Origin: Burkholderiales bacterium PBB6
GTDB taxonomy: Bacteria > Pseudomonadota > Gammaproteobacteria > Burkholderiales > Burkholderiaceae_C
NCBI GenBank assembly: GCA_002255925.1
Contig: NKIH01000002.1
Location: 186,001-250,000 of the forward strand
Length of the DNA stretch: 64,000 nucleotides
Direction of reading: 5' to 3'
Position numbers and translations under genes: made by a program. The notes under the pieces were generated by a model. The model worked only from the letters and a program-made list of their open reading frames with translations. It did not search any database and was not told the origin of the DNA. Below are positions 48,134 to 57,949 of the stretch, one piece after another. Numbering within the stretch: position 1 is the stretch's first letter; every line of letters begins with the position of its first letter.

Positions 48134-49798
48134 TCAGGGCGCTTGCTGGTAGACCGACGTGGTCTCTGCGCGGTCGGTTGGGCGGCGCAGGCGGCCCAGC
48201 AAGGTCCAGCCTTCCGGTGTGGCCGGTGGGCTCTGGTTCTTGCCTTGCAGCAACAGCCATGGGCAGCCGTCCAGCTTGGTTTGTGCGTCTGCCCGCAGGC
48301 GCACGTCGTAGTCACCAAACACTTCCAGCGCGGCCACTTGCGGCCGCGACTGGCCGGGTGCGCGCACGCAACTGCCGGCCGGCACCAAACGCGTGAGCTG
48401 GGCTACCAAAGGCCGCGGGCTGCGCGCGTAATCCAGCACCGGCAGCAGCAAGGTCATCGTCAACAGCCATGACAACGCCACGCCGCTGGCGGGCAGCACC
48501 ATCGACTTCCACAAAGGGTGGCGGTGGCGCGAGGTGCGCCAGCGCACCAGCCACATCCAGGCCACGGTGGCAGCAGCGGCCAGAACCAGCGCGAGCAGCG
48601 AAAACGACGGTTGAAACCCCGGCGCCAGGCGCTGGATGTTGGCCAGCGGCTTGGCAGGCACCTGCCAGTGCATCGAGGCGTAGATGATCCAGATGGCCAG
48701 GCTGGACACGCTGAAGAAGAACACCGAGAACCAGTCGACTGCGGCGCTGGCGCTGCGTTGCAGCGTGGGCAGGGCGAAGGCCGCCAGCACCGCGAGTGCG
48801 GGCGTGGCCAGCATCAGGGCGCGGTCGGAGCCGCCCATGATGATCGAGGCGAGCAGGGCAATGGCCGCCATCGTGGCGGGCACGGCGATATGGCGCCGCC
48901 CCCAATGGCGACGCCAGCGCCACAGCGTCCACATGGCCAGGGGCCAGGTGGGCCAGGTGAACCACAGCAGCAGCCGGAGCTGGCCAAACACGTCGTCGGC
49001 ATGGGCCTGCAGGTCGACCCGCCAGTGCCAGGCTTGGGTCAACGTGCTGAGCAGGGCGGCCAGGCCGGTGGCGGCCATCAACCACGGCAGCATCTGCCGC
49101 ACGCCGGCAAAGCTCGACCTGGCGGTGATCACCATGGCGCACAGGCCGAGCGCCAACGCCAGGCTGGGCGCACCACTGGCCGCCAGGCCGATGATGGCCG
49201 CCAGCATGGCGATGCGCGCGGCCCAGGCGCGGTGCGGGGCTGCGGCCAGCCCCCACATCAGCAAGCTCACTTCGCTGAGCTGCACCAGCTCCGGCGTGGT
49301 TTCATGGCCCAGTTGCAGCAGGCCCAGGGTGGCGATGGTGGCCAGCAGGGCACCATCCGCTAGCGCGCGTGCGTAATCAACGGGGTCCGCTTCGCCGCCA
49401 AAGGCAAAGGCCACAGGCTGCGCAGCCTCGGTGCGGGCCAGGTGAAAGGTGGCGTACCAGACCAGGGCCAGCGTCAGTATCAGCAGGGCGCCGAAAGGCA
49501 GGCGTGCTGCCAAGGCGGGGTCGATGAAGGAGCCGAACAACTGGATGGCCAAAGCGCCGAGCCAGTGCGGCAGCAGCGCGCTGTCGACACCCACCCCACC
49601 GAGGGCCGGGGCCAACCACGACGTGCGGCCTTCGGCGATTGCCTGCATGGTGGCAAAGGCGGTGAGGTCGGCATTCCGCCAGGGGTCGCGGCCGAAGAGA
49701 CCGGGCAACACATAGGCAGCGCAGAACAGCAGCAGGGCCAGGCGAGGCAGTCGCCCGGCGGCGCGTTGGGTGACGAGGGCGGGGGTAGGCTGGTTCAC
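48134..49798 (-). CDS. GT-C-type polytopic membrane protein, probable glycosyltransferase
   Basis: The 554-residue protein has about 11 to 13 hydrophobic segments. Early in the sequence FGRDPWRNADLTAFATMQAI, followed by WLAPALGG and LPHWLGALAIQLFG, resembles the first extracytoplasmic loop of ArnT/PMT-like GT-C transferases, where acidic residues bind a polyprenyl-phosphate sugar. The C-terminal 110 residues form a soluble, probably periplasmic domain with two cysteines (AGSCVRAPGQ and LDGCPWLLL). Function is likely glycosyl transfer to an envelope component, but donor and acceptor cannot be named. It converges on phoR. Confidence 0.65.
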   Translation of the reverse strand: MNQPTPALVTQRAAGRLPRLALLLFCAAYVLPGLFGRDPWRNADLTAFATMQAIAEGRTSWLAPALGGVGVDSALLPHWLGALAIQLFGSFIDPALAARLPFGALLILTLALVWYATFHLARTEAAQPVAFAFGGEADPVDYARALADGALLATIATLGLLQLGHETTPELVQLSEVSLLMWGLAAAPHRAWAARIAMLAAIIGLAASGAPSLALALGLCAMVITARSSFAGVRQMLPWLMAATGLAALLSTLTQAWHWRVDLQAHADDVFGQLRLLLWFTWPTWPLAMWTLWRWRRHWGRRHIAVPATMAAIALLASIIMGGSDRALMLATPALAVLAAFALPTLQRSASAAVDWFSVFFFSVSSLAIWIIYASMHWQVPAKPLANIQRLAPGFQPSFSLLALVLAAAATVAWMWLVRWRTSRHRHPLWKSMVLPASGVALSWLLTMTLLLPVLDYARSPRPLVAQLTRLVPAGSCVRAPGQSRPQVAALEVFGDYDVRLRADAQTKLDGCPWLLLQGKNQSPPATPEGWTLLGRLRRPTDRAETTSVYQQAP

Positions 49799-49856
49799 GT
49801 CAGGATGATGCCAAAGACAGGCGTGACTTCCTTGCCGCGCAGAGGTGAGCGGGCAA

Positions 49857-49883
49857 TAAAAAAGGCAGCCGGATGGCTGCCTT
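49857..49883 (-). terminator. Intrinsic terminator after rpmE2
   Basis: On the minus strand AAGGCAGCC, loop ATCC, GGCTGCCTT are followed by further T residues. It lies 53 bases past the end of the L31 gene. Confidence 0.85.
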
Positions 49884-49936
49884 CTGCGGAGTACGGGAGG
49901 ACCGGCGAACGCCCGTTAGGGCAGCCGGCACCGCCA

Positions 49937-50194
49937 TTACTTCTTGATGCCGACGCGCGCAAACTTGTTGCGGAACTTTTCGACGCGGCCACCCAGGGTG
50001 TCCACGCTCTTTTGTTGGCCGGTGTAGAACGGGTGCGACTCGCTGGAGGTTTCCAGCTTGAACAGCGGCAGCTCGCGGCCTTCCAGCGTGATGGTTTCAC
50101 GGGTCGGGGCGCACGAACGCGTCACGAACTGGAAACCGTTGGACTGGTCCACGAACACAACGTCGCGGTAGTTCGGGTGGATGCCTTCTTTCAT
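49937..50194 (-). CDS. rpmE2: 50S ribosomal protein L31 type B
   Basis: The start at 50194 ([21 protein letters not shown]) gives 85 residues. The zinc-binding CxxC pairs of standard L31 are absent; only one cysteine (SCAPT) is present. The sequence ends with [31 protein letters not shown], typical of type B L31. Type B forms replace zinc L31 under zinc limitation in many bacteria, while in some betaproteobacteria they are the main form. Whether a zinc-type paralog exists elsewhere cannot be seen. It lies downstream of rho on the same strand. Confidence 0.96.
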   Translation of the reverse strand: MKEGIHPNYRDVVFVDQSNGFQFVTRSCAPTRETITLEGRELPLFKLETSSESHPFYTGQQKSVDTLGGRVEKFRNKFARVGIKK

Positions 50195-50354
50195 GGCTTT
50201 CTTTGGCGCTGAGCGCCTTCCTTCATCGCTGAATGAGCCAGTAGCCACGCCGGCCCCATGCACAGCGCACTTTCCGACAGCGGAAAAACGTGGATTATAG
50301 CGCAGCGAGCTGCGCCGGTGCCCATGAATTCTTCATGGGCGGTGCCTGCCTTGC

Positions 50355-51620
50355 TCAACCACCCCGACGCATCATGTCGAAGAAATCGTGGTTGTTCTTG
50401 GAGGACTTCATCTTGTCGAGGATGAACTCCATCGCCTCGATTTCGTCCATCGGGTAGAGCAGCTTGCGAAGGATCCAGGCCTTCTGCAGGATTTCCGGCT
50501 TCAGCAGCAACTCTTCACGGCGCGTGCCGGAGCGGTTGATCTGGATCGACGGATACACGCGCTTCTCGGCCATGCGACGATCCAGGTGGATTTCGCAGTT
50601 GCCGGTGCCCTTGAATTCCTCGTAGATGACTTCGTCCATCTTCGAGCCGGTGTCGATCAGGGCCGTGCCGATGATGGTCAGCGAGCCGCCTTCCTCGACA
50701 TTGCGTGCAGCACCGAAGAAGCGCTTCGGGCGCTGCAGGGCGTTGGCGTCAACGCCACCTGTCAGCACCTTGCCGGACGACGGCAACACGTTGTTGTAGG
50801 CGCGGGCCAGACGGGTGATCGAGTCCAGCAGGATGACCACGTCCTTCTTCAGCTCGACCAGGCGCTTGGCACGTTCGATGACCATTTCGGCCACCTGCAC
50901 GTGACGGGCTGCCGGCTCGTCGAAGGTGGAGGAAATGACTTCGCCGCGCACCGTGCGCACCATCTCGGTCACTTCTTCCGGGCGCTCGTCGACCAGCAGC
51001 ACGATGAGGTGCACGTCCGGATGATTGGCCACCAGCGCATGCGCCAGCTTCTGCATCATCACGGTCTTGCCGGTCTTCGGCTGCGCCACCAGCAGGGCGC
51101 GCTGGCCCTTGCCGATCGGGGCGATCAGGTCAATGATCCGGCCGGTGATGTTGTCATCACTGCGCAGACCGTCACGCTCGAGTTTGAACGCTTCCTTCGG
51201 GAAGAGCGGCGTCAAGTTCTCGAACATGATCTTGTGCTTGCTCTCCTCGGGCGACAGGCCGTTCACGCGGTCAACCTTGACCAGCGCGAAATAGCGTTCA
51301 CCGTCCTTGGGCACCCGCACTTCACCTTCGATCATGTCGCCGGTGTGCAGGTTGAAGCGGCGGATCTGGCTCGGCGACAGGTAGATGTCGTCTGTCGACG
51401 CCATGTAGCTGCTGTCGATCGAGCGCAGGAAACCGAAGCCGTCTGGCAGCACTTCAAGCACGCCGTCGCCGAACACTTGTTCGCCGGCCTTGGCGCGCTT
51501 TTTCATGATCGCGAACATCAGCTCCTGCTTGCGCAGGCGAGCGACGTTGTCGATTTCCAGCTCTTCGCCCATGCGAATGAGCTCGGAGACATGAAGCGCT
51601 TTCAGTTCTGAAAGATGCAT
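50355..51620 (-). CDS. rho: Transcription termination factor Rho
   Basis: The 421-residue protein is a standard Rho: [23 protein letters not shown] at the N-terminal helix bundle, the RNA-binding cold-shock-like domain with [17 protein letters not shown], Walker A AQPKTGKT, the Q-loop region near [14 protein letters not shown], and the catalytic arginine region near [14 protein letters not shown]. It is a hexameric RNA helicase that ends transcription. It follows trxA on the same strand after 231 bases, an order common in proteobacteria; that gap likely holds its leader, but no clear regulatory structure is visible. Confidence 0.98.
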   Translation of the reverse strand: MHLSELKALHVSELIRMGEELEIDNVARLRKQELMFAIMKKRAKAGEQVFGDGVLEVLPDGFGFLRSIDSSYMASTDDIYLSPSQIRRFNLHTGDMIEGEVRVPKDGERYFALVKVDRVNGLSPEESKHKIMFENLTPLFPKEAFKLERDGLRSDDNITGRIIDLIAPIGKGQRALLVAQPKTGKTVMMQKLAHALVANHPDVHLIVLLVDERPEEVTEMVRTVRGEVISSTFDEPAARHVQVAEMVIERAKRLVELKKDVVILLDSITRLARAYNNVLPSSGKVLTGGVDANALQRPKRFFGAARNVEEGGSLTIIGTALIDTGSKMDEVIYEEFKGTGNCEIHLDRRMAEKRVYPSIQINRSGTRREELLLKPEILQKAWILRKLLYPMDEIEAMEFILDKMKSSKNNHDFFDMMRRGG

Positions 51621-51851
51621 CTGATCACCCTCGGGTGTCGGGTACGGCGAAGGCCGGACCTGGCGTCACAGACCGTCTGCAGGCTGGAGTGCCGAGACAG
51701 TGTGGAACAACAAACTTGTTGGTGGGAGCTGGGGGCCGTGAACTTCACGCGCCGGGGATCCGGGAGGATCCGGGCGTGAGGGGCCTGTCGCCTTGGGTGT
51801 AGCAGCGGTTGAGGCGTGTCGCCACGCACTCAACCGGTACAACGAGGCAGA

Positions 51852-52181
51852 TTATAGATGAGCGTCGATGAATTGGGTCAGCTGGGCCTTGTTGAGGGCG
51901 CCAACCTTGGTGGCGGCCAGCTGGCCACCCTTGAACAGCATCAGCGTCGGGATGCCACGGATGCCGAACTTGGCCGGCACGTCGCGGTTCTCGTCGACGT
52001 TCATCTTGGCGATCTGCAGGCGCTCGCCGTATTCCTTGGCGGTGTCGTCCAGGATCGGGGCGATCATCTTGCAAGGGCCGCACCACTCCGCCCAGTAATC
52101 GACCAGCACGGGCTTGTCGGATTGCAGGACGTCCGCTTCGAACGACGCGTCGGAAATGTGCTTGATCAGTTCGCTGCTCAT
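51852..52181 (-). CDS. trxA: Thioredoxin
   Basis: The start at 52181 ([19 protein letters not shown]) has AGGA upstream and gives 109 residues. The redox motif is [13 protein letters not shown], with the cis-proline loop [14 protein letters not shown]. It is the general cytoplasmic dithiol reductant. It lies upstream of rho and is divergent from the kinase-HDOD genes with about 235 bases between the starts. Confidence 0.98.
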   Translation of the reverse strand: MSSELIKHISDASFEADVLQSDKPVLVDYWAEWCGPCKMIAPILDDTAKEYGERLQIAKMNVDENRDVPAKFGIRGIPTLMLFKGGQLAATKVGALNKAQLTQFIDAHL

Positions 52182-52416
52182 GAAAATTCCTAAGGGGGGT
52201 GACCGTATCGGTCCAGCGCAGCCGCCTCCAGAAGGCCCCACCAGCACGTTGCTGGCGACGCCGGAGTCGGTGTGAACTCAATTTTGACACAAAGCCGTTC
52301 GCTGCGTGGCTGGCCGGAATTGCATCTGGATTGGCATGTTCTTCCCGAAATCGAGACCCGGCCGGCTGCGCTTCAATCGCTTGTCCGAATCTGTCGATCC
52401 ACTTCGCTCGATCCCA

Positions 52417-54246
52417 ATGGTCAGTCTCACCACCCCGATGCCACTGGATGGCAATGCACCGGCTGCAAAGCCGGCAGGGGCCGTGCGCATGTTCGGCCGC
52501 TATCAATTGATGCGTTTGCTGGGCAAGAGCGACCACACGATGGCCTGGCTGGTGATGAACACCCAGGACCAGCAGGAATACATGTTGACGATGCCGCGCA
52601 AGGCGCCGCAGGCCGAAGCGCTGCAAGCCTGGCAGTTGTCGGTGAAGCGGGCGGGTCGCCTCAACCACCCCTGCCTGGCTCGGGTGGCTGACATCGGCGA
52701 GCATGAGCGCTGGCCCTATGTGGCCTATGACCGCGGCACTTTCGTGACCTGGGCAGAACGGTTTTCCCGTCAGGGTGTGCCGGGCGCTGATGTGGCGATG
52801 TGGGCGGCTCAGGCAGCGCAGGGCCTGGCCTTCGTGCATGAAGCCGGACTGGCCCACCACGACCTGCAGCCCTGGATGCTGCTGGTGGATGAGGATCAGA
52901 AGGTGGCCGTGATGGGGCTGGAGGTGGCCGGGCGCCGCCTGCTGGCCAGCCGCGACGGTGCCATGGATGAATTGCGCGCGGTGCGCGACGCCGCCGAGGT
53001 CGATGTGCTGGCCCTGGGCCTGGTGATGCACCACGGCCTGGTCGGGCAGCCTGCGCTGGATGAGGCCGACGTGAGCAAGGTGGTGGCGCGCATGCCTCCC
53101 CAAGGGCAAGACATCGTTCGCCTGCCCTGGACCGTGCCACGCCCGATCCCTGAGCCCTTGCGGGCCATCGTCAACCGGGCCAGTGACCGCCAGCAGCGGC
53201 AGCGTTACCGCAACGCCCGCACCCTGCAGCGCGCGCTGGAAGGCTGGCTCAAGACCTGTGAAGCGCAAAGCGGCGGCCCGCTCGCCCTGTTGCTGGACCG
53301 CCTGCGCTCGGTGGGCGTGCTGCCCGCCCAGCCCGGTGGTGCCGACCGGGCGGCGCGTCTGGCGCTGATGGAACGCTGCCGCACGTCCGAGCTGGCTGAA
53401 GTGGTGCTGGGTGACCTGGCCCTGACCTTTGAGTTGTTGCGCATGGTCAACACGGCGCAGGTGCATGGCGACCAGGTGGCCAGCACCGACGGGCCTGTGC
53501 TGATGCTGCGTCGGGCGATTGCCATGCTGGGTGTGGACGGTGTGCGGCGCGCGGCGCTGTCACTGCGCCCCTGGCCCGGCCCGATGAATGAGGCCGCTGC
53601 GGCCGAAATGGAAACCCTGATCCGCCGTGTTCAGCGTGCCGCACGCATCGCCGTGCGTCTGGCCCCGGCGGGCTACGACGGCGAGGTGATCTCCCTGGTC
53701 ACCATGCTGCAGAACCTGGGGCGGCTGGTGGTGCAGTACCACTTCCCGGAAGAATCAGCGCAGATCCGGCGCCTGATGTTGCCCGCTGAAAGCCTGCAGG
53801 CCGGCACGGCTGACGACCCCGGCATGAGCGCCGAAGCGGCTTCCTTTGCGGTGCTGGGTGTGGACGTGGAAGTATTGGGTCTGGCGGTGGCGCAGCACTG
53901 GGGTCTGGACGACAGCGTGCAGCACCTGATCCGCCGCATCGCGCCTGATTCGCCCGTGCGCCAGCCTGAAGGCGACAACGACATCCTCCGCGCAACGGCG
54001 AGTTGCGCCAACGACCTGGTCGATGCCTTGACCCAACCCGCCCGCCGGGTGCCTGCGGCCTTGAAGAACGTGGCGCAGCGTTATGCGCGCCCCTTGGCCA
54101 TCAGCCCGCGGGAGATGCAGGAAGCGCTGCAGATTGAATTGCAGTCGGCCTCCAGCCAGACGGTGCAGCAGGCTGCGGGCGTGATGCCGCCCGGGCATGC
54201 CGCTGGCGCCACGGGGCGGACTGGAAACTCGGCGCGCGCATCGTGA
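52417..54246 (+). CDS. Pseudokinase-HDOD fusion protein
   Basis: I place the start at 52417 (MVSLTTPMPLDGNAPA); in-frame ATGs at 52336 and 52438 are alternatives and none has a good ribosome-binding site. The 609-residue protein has a Ser/Thr-kinase-like fold (about 26-275) and an HDOD domain (about 300-540). The kinase part is degenerate. The lysine of VAIK aligns with T58, HRDxKPxxN reads H147-HDLQPWM, and DFG reads M166-G-L. ATP-dependent catalysis is therefore unlikely. HDOD domains are HD-GYP-like helical domains without the metal site, used in signalling. Its stop overlaps the next gene, which encodes the same architecture with an intact kinase. A regulatory or scaffold partner is the likely role. 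Confidence 0.82.
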   Translation: MVSLTTPMPLDGNAPAAKPAGAVRMFGRYQLMRLLGKSDHTMAWLVMNTQDQQEYMLTMPRKAPQAEALQAWQLSVKRAGRLNHPCLARVADIGEHERWPYVAYDRGTFVTWAERFSRQGVPGADVAMWAAQAAQGLAFVHEAGLAHHDLQPWMLLVDEDQKVAVMGLEVAGRRLLASRDGAMDELRAVRDAAEVDVLALGLVMHHGLVGQPALDEADVSKVVARMPPQGQDIVRLPWTVPRPIPEPLRAIVNRASDRQQRQRYRNARTLQRALEGWLKTCEAQSGGPLALLLDRLRSVGVLPAQPGGADRAARLALMERCRTSELAEVVLGDLALTFELLRMVNTAQVHGDQVASTDGPVLMLRRAIAMLGVDGVRRAALSLRPWPGPMNEAAAAEMETLIRRVQRAARIAVRLAPAGYDGEVISLVTMLQNLGRLVVQYHFPEESAQIRRLMLPAESLQAGTADDPGMSAEAASFAVLGVDVEVLGLAVAQHWGLDDSVQHLIRRIAPDSPVRQPEGDNDILRATASCANDLVDALTQPARRVPAALKNVAQRYARPLAISPREMQEALQIELQSASSQTVQQAAGVMPPGHAAGATGRTGNSARAS

Positions 54247-56573
54247 CGGGCGCCGTGCCTGCCGCCTTGCGGCCCGGTGGGCAACTCGGGCGCTTCGAGC
54301 TGCGACGTCAGATCGGCCAGGGTGCACAGGCCTCGGTCTGGCTGGCCTGGGACGACATGCTGCAGCGCGAGGTGGCCATCAAGGTCCTGCTGCCGGAAGA
54401 GCAACTCGACCATGCCCTGCAAGAGGCGCGGGCCATGGGCGCCTTGCGCCATCCCCACATCGTGCCCGTGCACGAAGCGCATGTGGAGCCCGGCCTGGCC
54501 TGGCTCGTGATGACCGCCATTGACGGCTGCACGCTGGCCGAACGCCTGCGCGGTGGTGCGTTGCCGGCCCAGCAGGCGGTACGCCTGTGCAGCGAGGTGC
54601 TCTCGGCACTGGGCTGCGCCCACGCGGCAGGCATCGTGCACCGCGACATCAAACCATCGAACATCCTGCTCGACAGCCAAGGCCACGCGCATGTGGCTGA
54701 CTTCGGCATCGCCGCGCGTTCGCACGCCGGCCATGACGGTGTGTTGGTGGGCAGCGCGGGCTACATCTCCCCCGAAGCGGCCGCTGGCGCCGCGCCTGAG
54801 CCGGCCATGGACCTGTTTGCCGTGGGCCTGCTGCTGGGCGAAATGTTGTGTGGCCAGCCGCTGCGCATGGCGGTGCTGCCTGAACTGGCGATGGCGCGCG
54901 CCCGCGAAGTGCCCGTGACCTGGCCCGCCAACTGCGGGCAGGACGTGGACGACCGCCTGCGGCACGTCGTGCTGCGCGCCGTTGCGCATGACCCGGCCCA
55001 GCGCTTCGCCAGCGTCAGCGCCTTCGAGGCCGCATTGCAGGCCTGGTGGCAGCCCATGTCCCAGGCCCAGCTGGAGCTGCCCGGTGATGCCAGCCAGGGG
55101 CCGGGGGCCGACACGCTGGCTTTCCTGCTGCGCCGCATGCGCCAGACCGGCGACTTCCCGGCCCTGTCTGATTCGGTCGTGCGCATCCAGCGCATCACGG
55201 CGTCCGAGAGCGACAGCGTGCATGTGCTGGCAGCGGAAATCCTGAAGGACGTGGCGCTCACGAACAAGTTGCTGCGCCTGGTGAACACCGCTGGCTTCCT
55301 GCACTCGGGCGCGGGTGAGGTGTCGACCGTGTCGCGCGCCGCTGCCTTGATCGGCTTCTCGGGCATCCGCAATCTGGCGATGTCGGTGATGCTGCTGGAG
55401 CACATGCGCGACCAGTCGCGGGCCCGGCGCATGAAGGAGCTGTTCCTGCAGGCCTTGCTGACGGCCATGCTCACCGACCAGCTCACACCGCCGTCGGCCG
55501 AGCGCGAAACCGCCTTCCTGGCCGGCATGCTGAGCCACCTCGGTCGCCTGCTCGTTGCTTACCTTTTTCCGGATGAAGCGCAGGCCATTCGCGAGCGCTC
55601 TGACGGCACCGATCTGCGCAGCGAAACACGAGCCGCCGTGCAGGTGCTGGGCCTGAGCCTGGACCAGCTCGGCCAGGGTGTGGCGCGCTCCTGGGGCCTG
55701 CCTGACAGCCTGCGGCTGGCCATGCACCGGCCCGAAGGCGACTGGCCGCGCCGCCTGGTGCCCGAAGCCGACGAGCGCCTGCGCTGGCGGGTGAGAGCCG
55801 CCGGTGAAATGGTGCAACTGCTGCTCAACCACGAGCCCGCCCACACCGAGGCTGCCCTGCGCCAGTACGTGGCGTCGGTGGCGCCTGCGCTGGGCCTGGG
55901 CATCGATGCCGTGATCGAGGCCGTGCAGCTCACCCGCGTGCAGTTGTCGGGCCTGGCGAGCGATCTGCAAATCGAGCCTTTACCCCATTCACAAGCGCGC
56001 CGGTTGCTGGGCGAAGACCCGGCGGGTGACACCACGATGGTGATGCCACCGCCGCCGGCCCGCATGGCGGATCTGCTGTCGGCCGGGCTGGCCGAAGTGA
56101 CACAGGCCCTGCTGGTTGACAGCCCCAAACTCAATGACGTGCTGCGGTCCTTGCTGGAGTCGCTGCTCAGGGCGCTCAAGGCGCAACGGGTGTTGCTGGC
56201 CCTGCGCGATGCCCGCACCGGGCAGCTCGCAGGTCGGCTTGCGATGGGCGAGGGCGCCGACGCGCTGAGCCGACGTTGCACGGTGGACGTGACCGCCAAG
56301 GTCCCGGCTGACGTCTTTGCCGCCGCCTGCATCAAGGGCCTGGACACGCTCATCACGGACGCCCGCGCGCCTGACTTGCGGCCCCGATTGCCAGGCTGGT
56401 ACCGCGATCAGGTGCCGGTGTCGTTTGCCCTGCTGCCCTTGATGCTCAAGGCCGCGCCGGTGGGCTTTCTGCTCATCGAATGTGAGCATACCCTGCAGGT
56501 TGACCACGCCGAGTTGAGCCTGCTGCGCGCACTGCGCAACCAGGCTTTGCTGGCCCTGAAGACAGCGCATTGA
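54243..56573 (+). CDS. Ser/Thr protein kinase-HDOD-GAF fusion protein
   Basis: It starts with GTG in a GTGA overlap with the previous gene and has 776 residues. The kinase domain (about 16-270) keeps every key residue: glycine loop IGQGAQASVW, K47 in REVAIK, H133-RDIKPSN, D153-FG and GSAGYISPE. An HDOD domain (about 290-510) has FLLRRMRQTGDFPALSDSV and LVNTAGF. The C-terminal region (about 600-776) resembles a GAF domain (DVLRSLLESLLRALKAQRVLLAL, FALLPLMLKAAPVGFLLIE). No membrane segment is seen, so it is a cytoplasmic signalling protein. GAF may bind a small ligand and HDOD may bind partners. Targets are unknown, but the adjacent pseudokinase is an obvious candidate. Confidence 0.87.
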   Translation: MTGAVPAALRPGGQLGRFELRRQIGQGAQASVWLAWDDMLQREVAIKVLLPEEQLDHALQEARAMGALRHPHIVPVHEAHVEPGLAWLVMTAIDGCTLAERLRGGALPAQQAVRLCSEVLSALGCAHAAGIVHRDIKPSNILLDSQGHAHVADFGIAARSHAGHDGVLVGSAGYISPEAAAGAAPEPAMDLFAVGLLLGEMLCGQPLRMAVLPELAMARAREVPVTWPANCGQDVDDRLRHVVLRAVAHDPAQRFASVSAFEAALQAWWQPMSQAQLELPGDASQGPGADTLAFLLRRMRQTGDFPALSDSVVRIQRITASESDSVHVLAAEILKDVALTNKLLRLVNTAGFLHSGAGEVSTVSRAAALIGFSGIRNLAMSVMLLEHMRDQSRARRMKELFLQALLTAMLTDQLTPPSAERETAFLAGMLSHLGRLLVAYLFPDEAQAIRERSDGTDLRSETRAAVQVLGLSLDQLGQGVARSWGLPDSLRLAMHRPEGDWPRRLVPEADERLRWRVRAAGEMVQLLLNHEPAHTEAALRQYVASVAPALGLGIDAVIEAVQLTRVQLSGLASDLQIEPLPHSQARRLLGEDPAGDTTMVMPPPPARMADLLSAGLAEVTQALLVDSPKLNDVLRSLLESLLRALKAQRVLLALRDARTGQLAGRLAMGEGADALSRRCTVDVTAKVPADVFAAACIKGLDTLITDARAPDLRPRLPGWYRDQVPVSFALLPLMLKAAPVGFLLIECEHTLQVDHAELSLLRALRNQALLALKTAH

Positions 56574-56598
56574 CGGGCGTGTGAGATACGCTGGCGGC

Positions 56599-57924
56599 AT
56601 GAGTGATGAATCTGCCACCTTGCACCCCGCCGGCCCTGTCCCCTCCCTTCGATTGCTCGACCAGCACGACTACCTGCGGCTGCTGCTGGCCCGCGTGGGG
56701 GGCACCTCGGCCAATCAGATGCTGATGGTGGCCCTGGGCTGGCAGATGTACGACCTGACGGGCAGTGCCTGGGAGCTGGGCCTGGTGGGGCTGGTGCAGT
56801 TCCTGCCCGCCTTGTTGCTGACGCTGCCGGCCGGGCATTTGGTTGACCAACACGACCGCCGGCATCTGCTGTCGCTGAGCTTCTGTCTGCAGGCCGTGGT
56901 GGCGGGCTTGTTGATGACCGCCAGCGCTGGCCACTGGATCGGCCCGCAATGGATTCTCTGGCTCTCGGCCTTGCTGGGTGTGGCGCGTGCCATCCAGATG
57001 CCGTCGCTGCAGGCGCTCACGCCTTCTCTCGTTCCGGCTGCCTTGCTGCCGCGGGCCGTGGCGGCCAGCAGCTCGACGATGCAGGCCGCCATCGTGGCCG
57101 GCCCTGCACTGGGCGGCGTGTTGTATGCCACCGGCCCCTGGCTGCTGACGCGTCTGGGTGGCTTGTCGCAGGGCACTGACGCCGCCCACTGGGGCGCCGC
57201 GCTGGTATACGCCGTGTCGCTGGTTCTGCTGGGGTTCGCCACGGTGGCGGTGCTGGCCATTCGCCACCGCGCCCGGCCCGCTGGCACCGGCGCACCGGGC
57301 TGGGACAGCCTGACGGCGGGTGTGCGCTTCATCGCCGGCAACCCGGTGGTCCTGGGCGCCATTTCACTGGACTTGTTCGCCGTGCTGCTGGGCGGGGCCA
57401 CGGCGCTGCTGCCCATCTTCGCCCGCGACATTCTGCATACCGGCCCTGAAGGCCTGGGCTTGCTGCGATCAGCGCCTGCGCTGGGGGCGGTGGCCGTGGG
57501 TGTGGCCCTGGCGCGCCGGCCGATCGAGCGGCATGCAGGCCGATGGCTGCTGGCCGCGGTGGCGGTGTTTGGCCTGGCCACGCTGGGCTTCGGTCTGGCG
57601 CGCAGCTTTGGCCTGGCTTTTCTGATGCTGGCGGTGTCGGGCGCGGCCGACATGTTCAGCGTGGTGATTCGCCAGTCGCTGGTTCAACTCGAAACACCCG
57701 ACGACATGCGCGGCCGTGTAGGCGCCGTCAATTCAGTGTTCATTGGCGCCAGCAACCAGCTGGGTGAGTTTGAGTCAGGCGCGACCGCCGCATGGCTCGG
57801 GCCGGTCGGCTCGGTGCTGCTGGGCGGTGCGGGCACGCTGGTGGTGGTGGCGGCCTGGGTGAAGTTGTTCCCGGCGCTGGCCACACGAGATCGGCTGCAG
57901 CCAGCTGCCCACAAGGTCGCTTGA
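56599..57924 (+). CDS. MFS transporter (EntS/MFS-3-like exporter)
   Basis: The ATG at 56599 gives 441 residues with about 11 to 12 hydrophobic segments. The N-terminal QMLMVALGWQMYDLTGSAWELGLVGLVQFLPALLLTLPAGHLVDQHDRR carries the MFS loop 2-3 motif. ETPDDMRGRVGAVNSVFIGASNQLGEF is typical of the EntS-like branch of exporters. The substrate is unknown; relatives export siderophores or drugs. It lies 25 bases after the kinase-HDOD-GAF gene on the same strand, so cotranscription is possible, and it converges on the HHH gene. Confidence 0.88.
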   Translation: MSDESATLHPAGPVPSLRLLDQHDYLRLLLARVGGTSANQMLMVALGWQMYDLTGSAWELGLVGLVQFLPALLLTLPAGHLVDQHDRRHLLSLSFCLQAVVAGLLMTASAGHWIGPQWILWLSALLGVARAIQMPSLQALTPSLVPAALLPRAVAASSSTMQAAIVAGPALGGVLYATGPWLLTRLGGLSQGTDAAHWGAALVYAVSLVLLGFATVAVLAIRHRARPAGTGAPGWDSLTAGVRFIAGNPVVLGAISLDLFAVLLGGATALLPIFARDILHTGPEGLGLLRSAPALGAVAVGVALARRPIERHAGRWLLAAVAVFGLATLGFGLARSFGLAFLMLAVSGAADMFSVVIRQSLVQLETPDDMRGRVGAVNSVFIGASNQLGEFESGATAAWLGPVGSVLLGGAGTLVVVAAWVKLFPALATRDRLQPAAHKVA

Positions 57925-57949
57925 CCTTGGCCATCAGGCGACCTCGGGA

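Noticed and set aside
51752..51780. Repeated GGATCC palindromes between rho and trxA
   Set aside because: Two copies of a six-base palindrome a few bases apart make no convincing stem or known operator, so I treated them as chance in GC-rich DNA.
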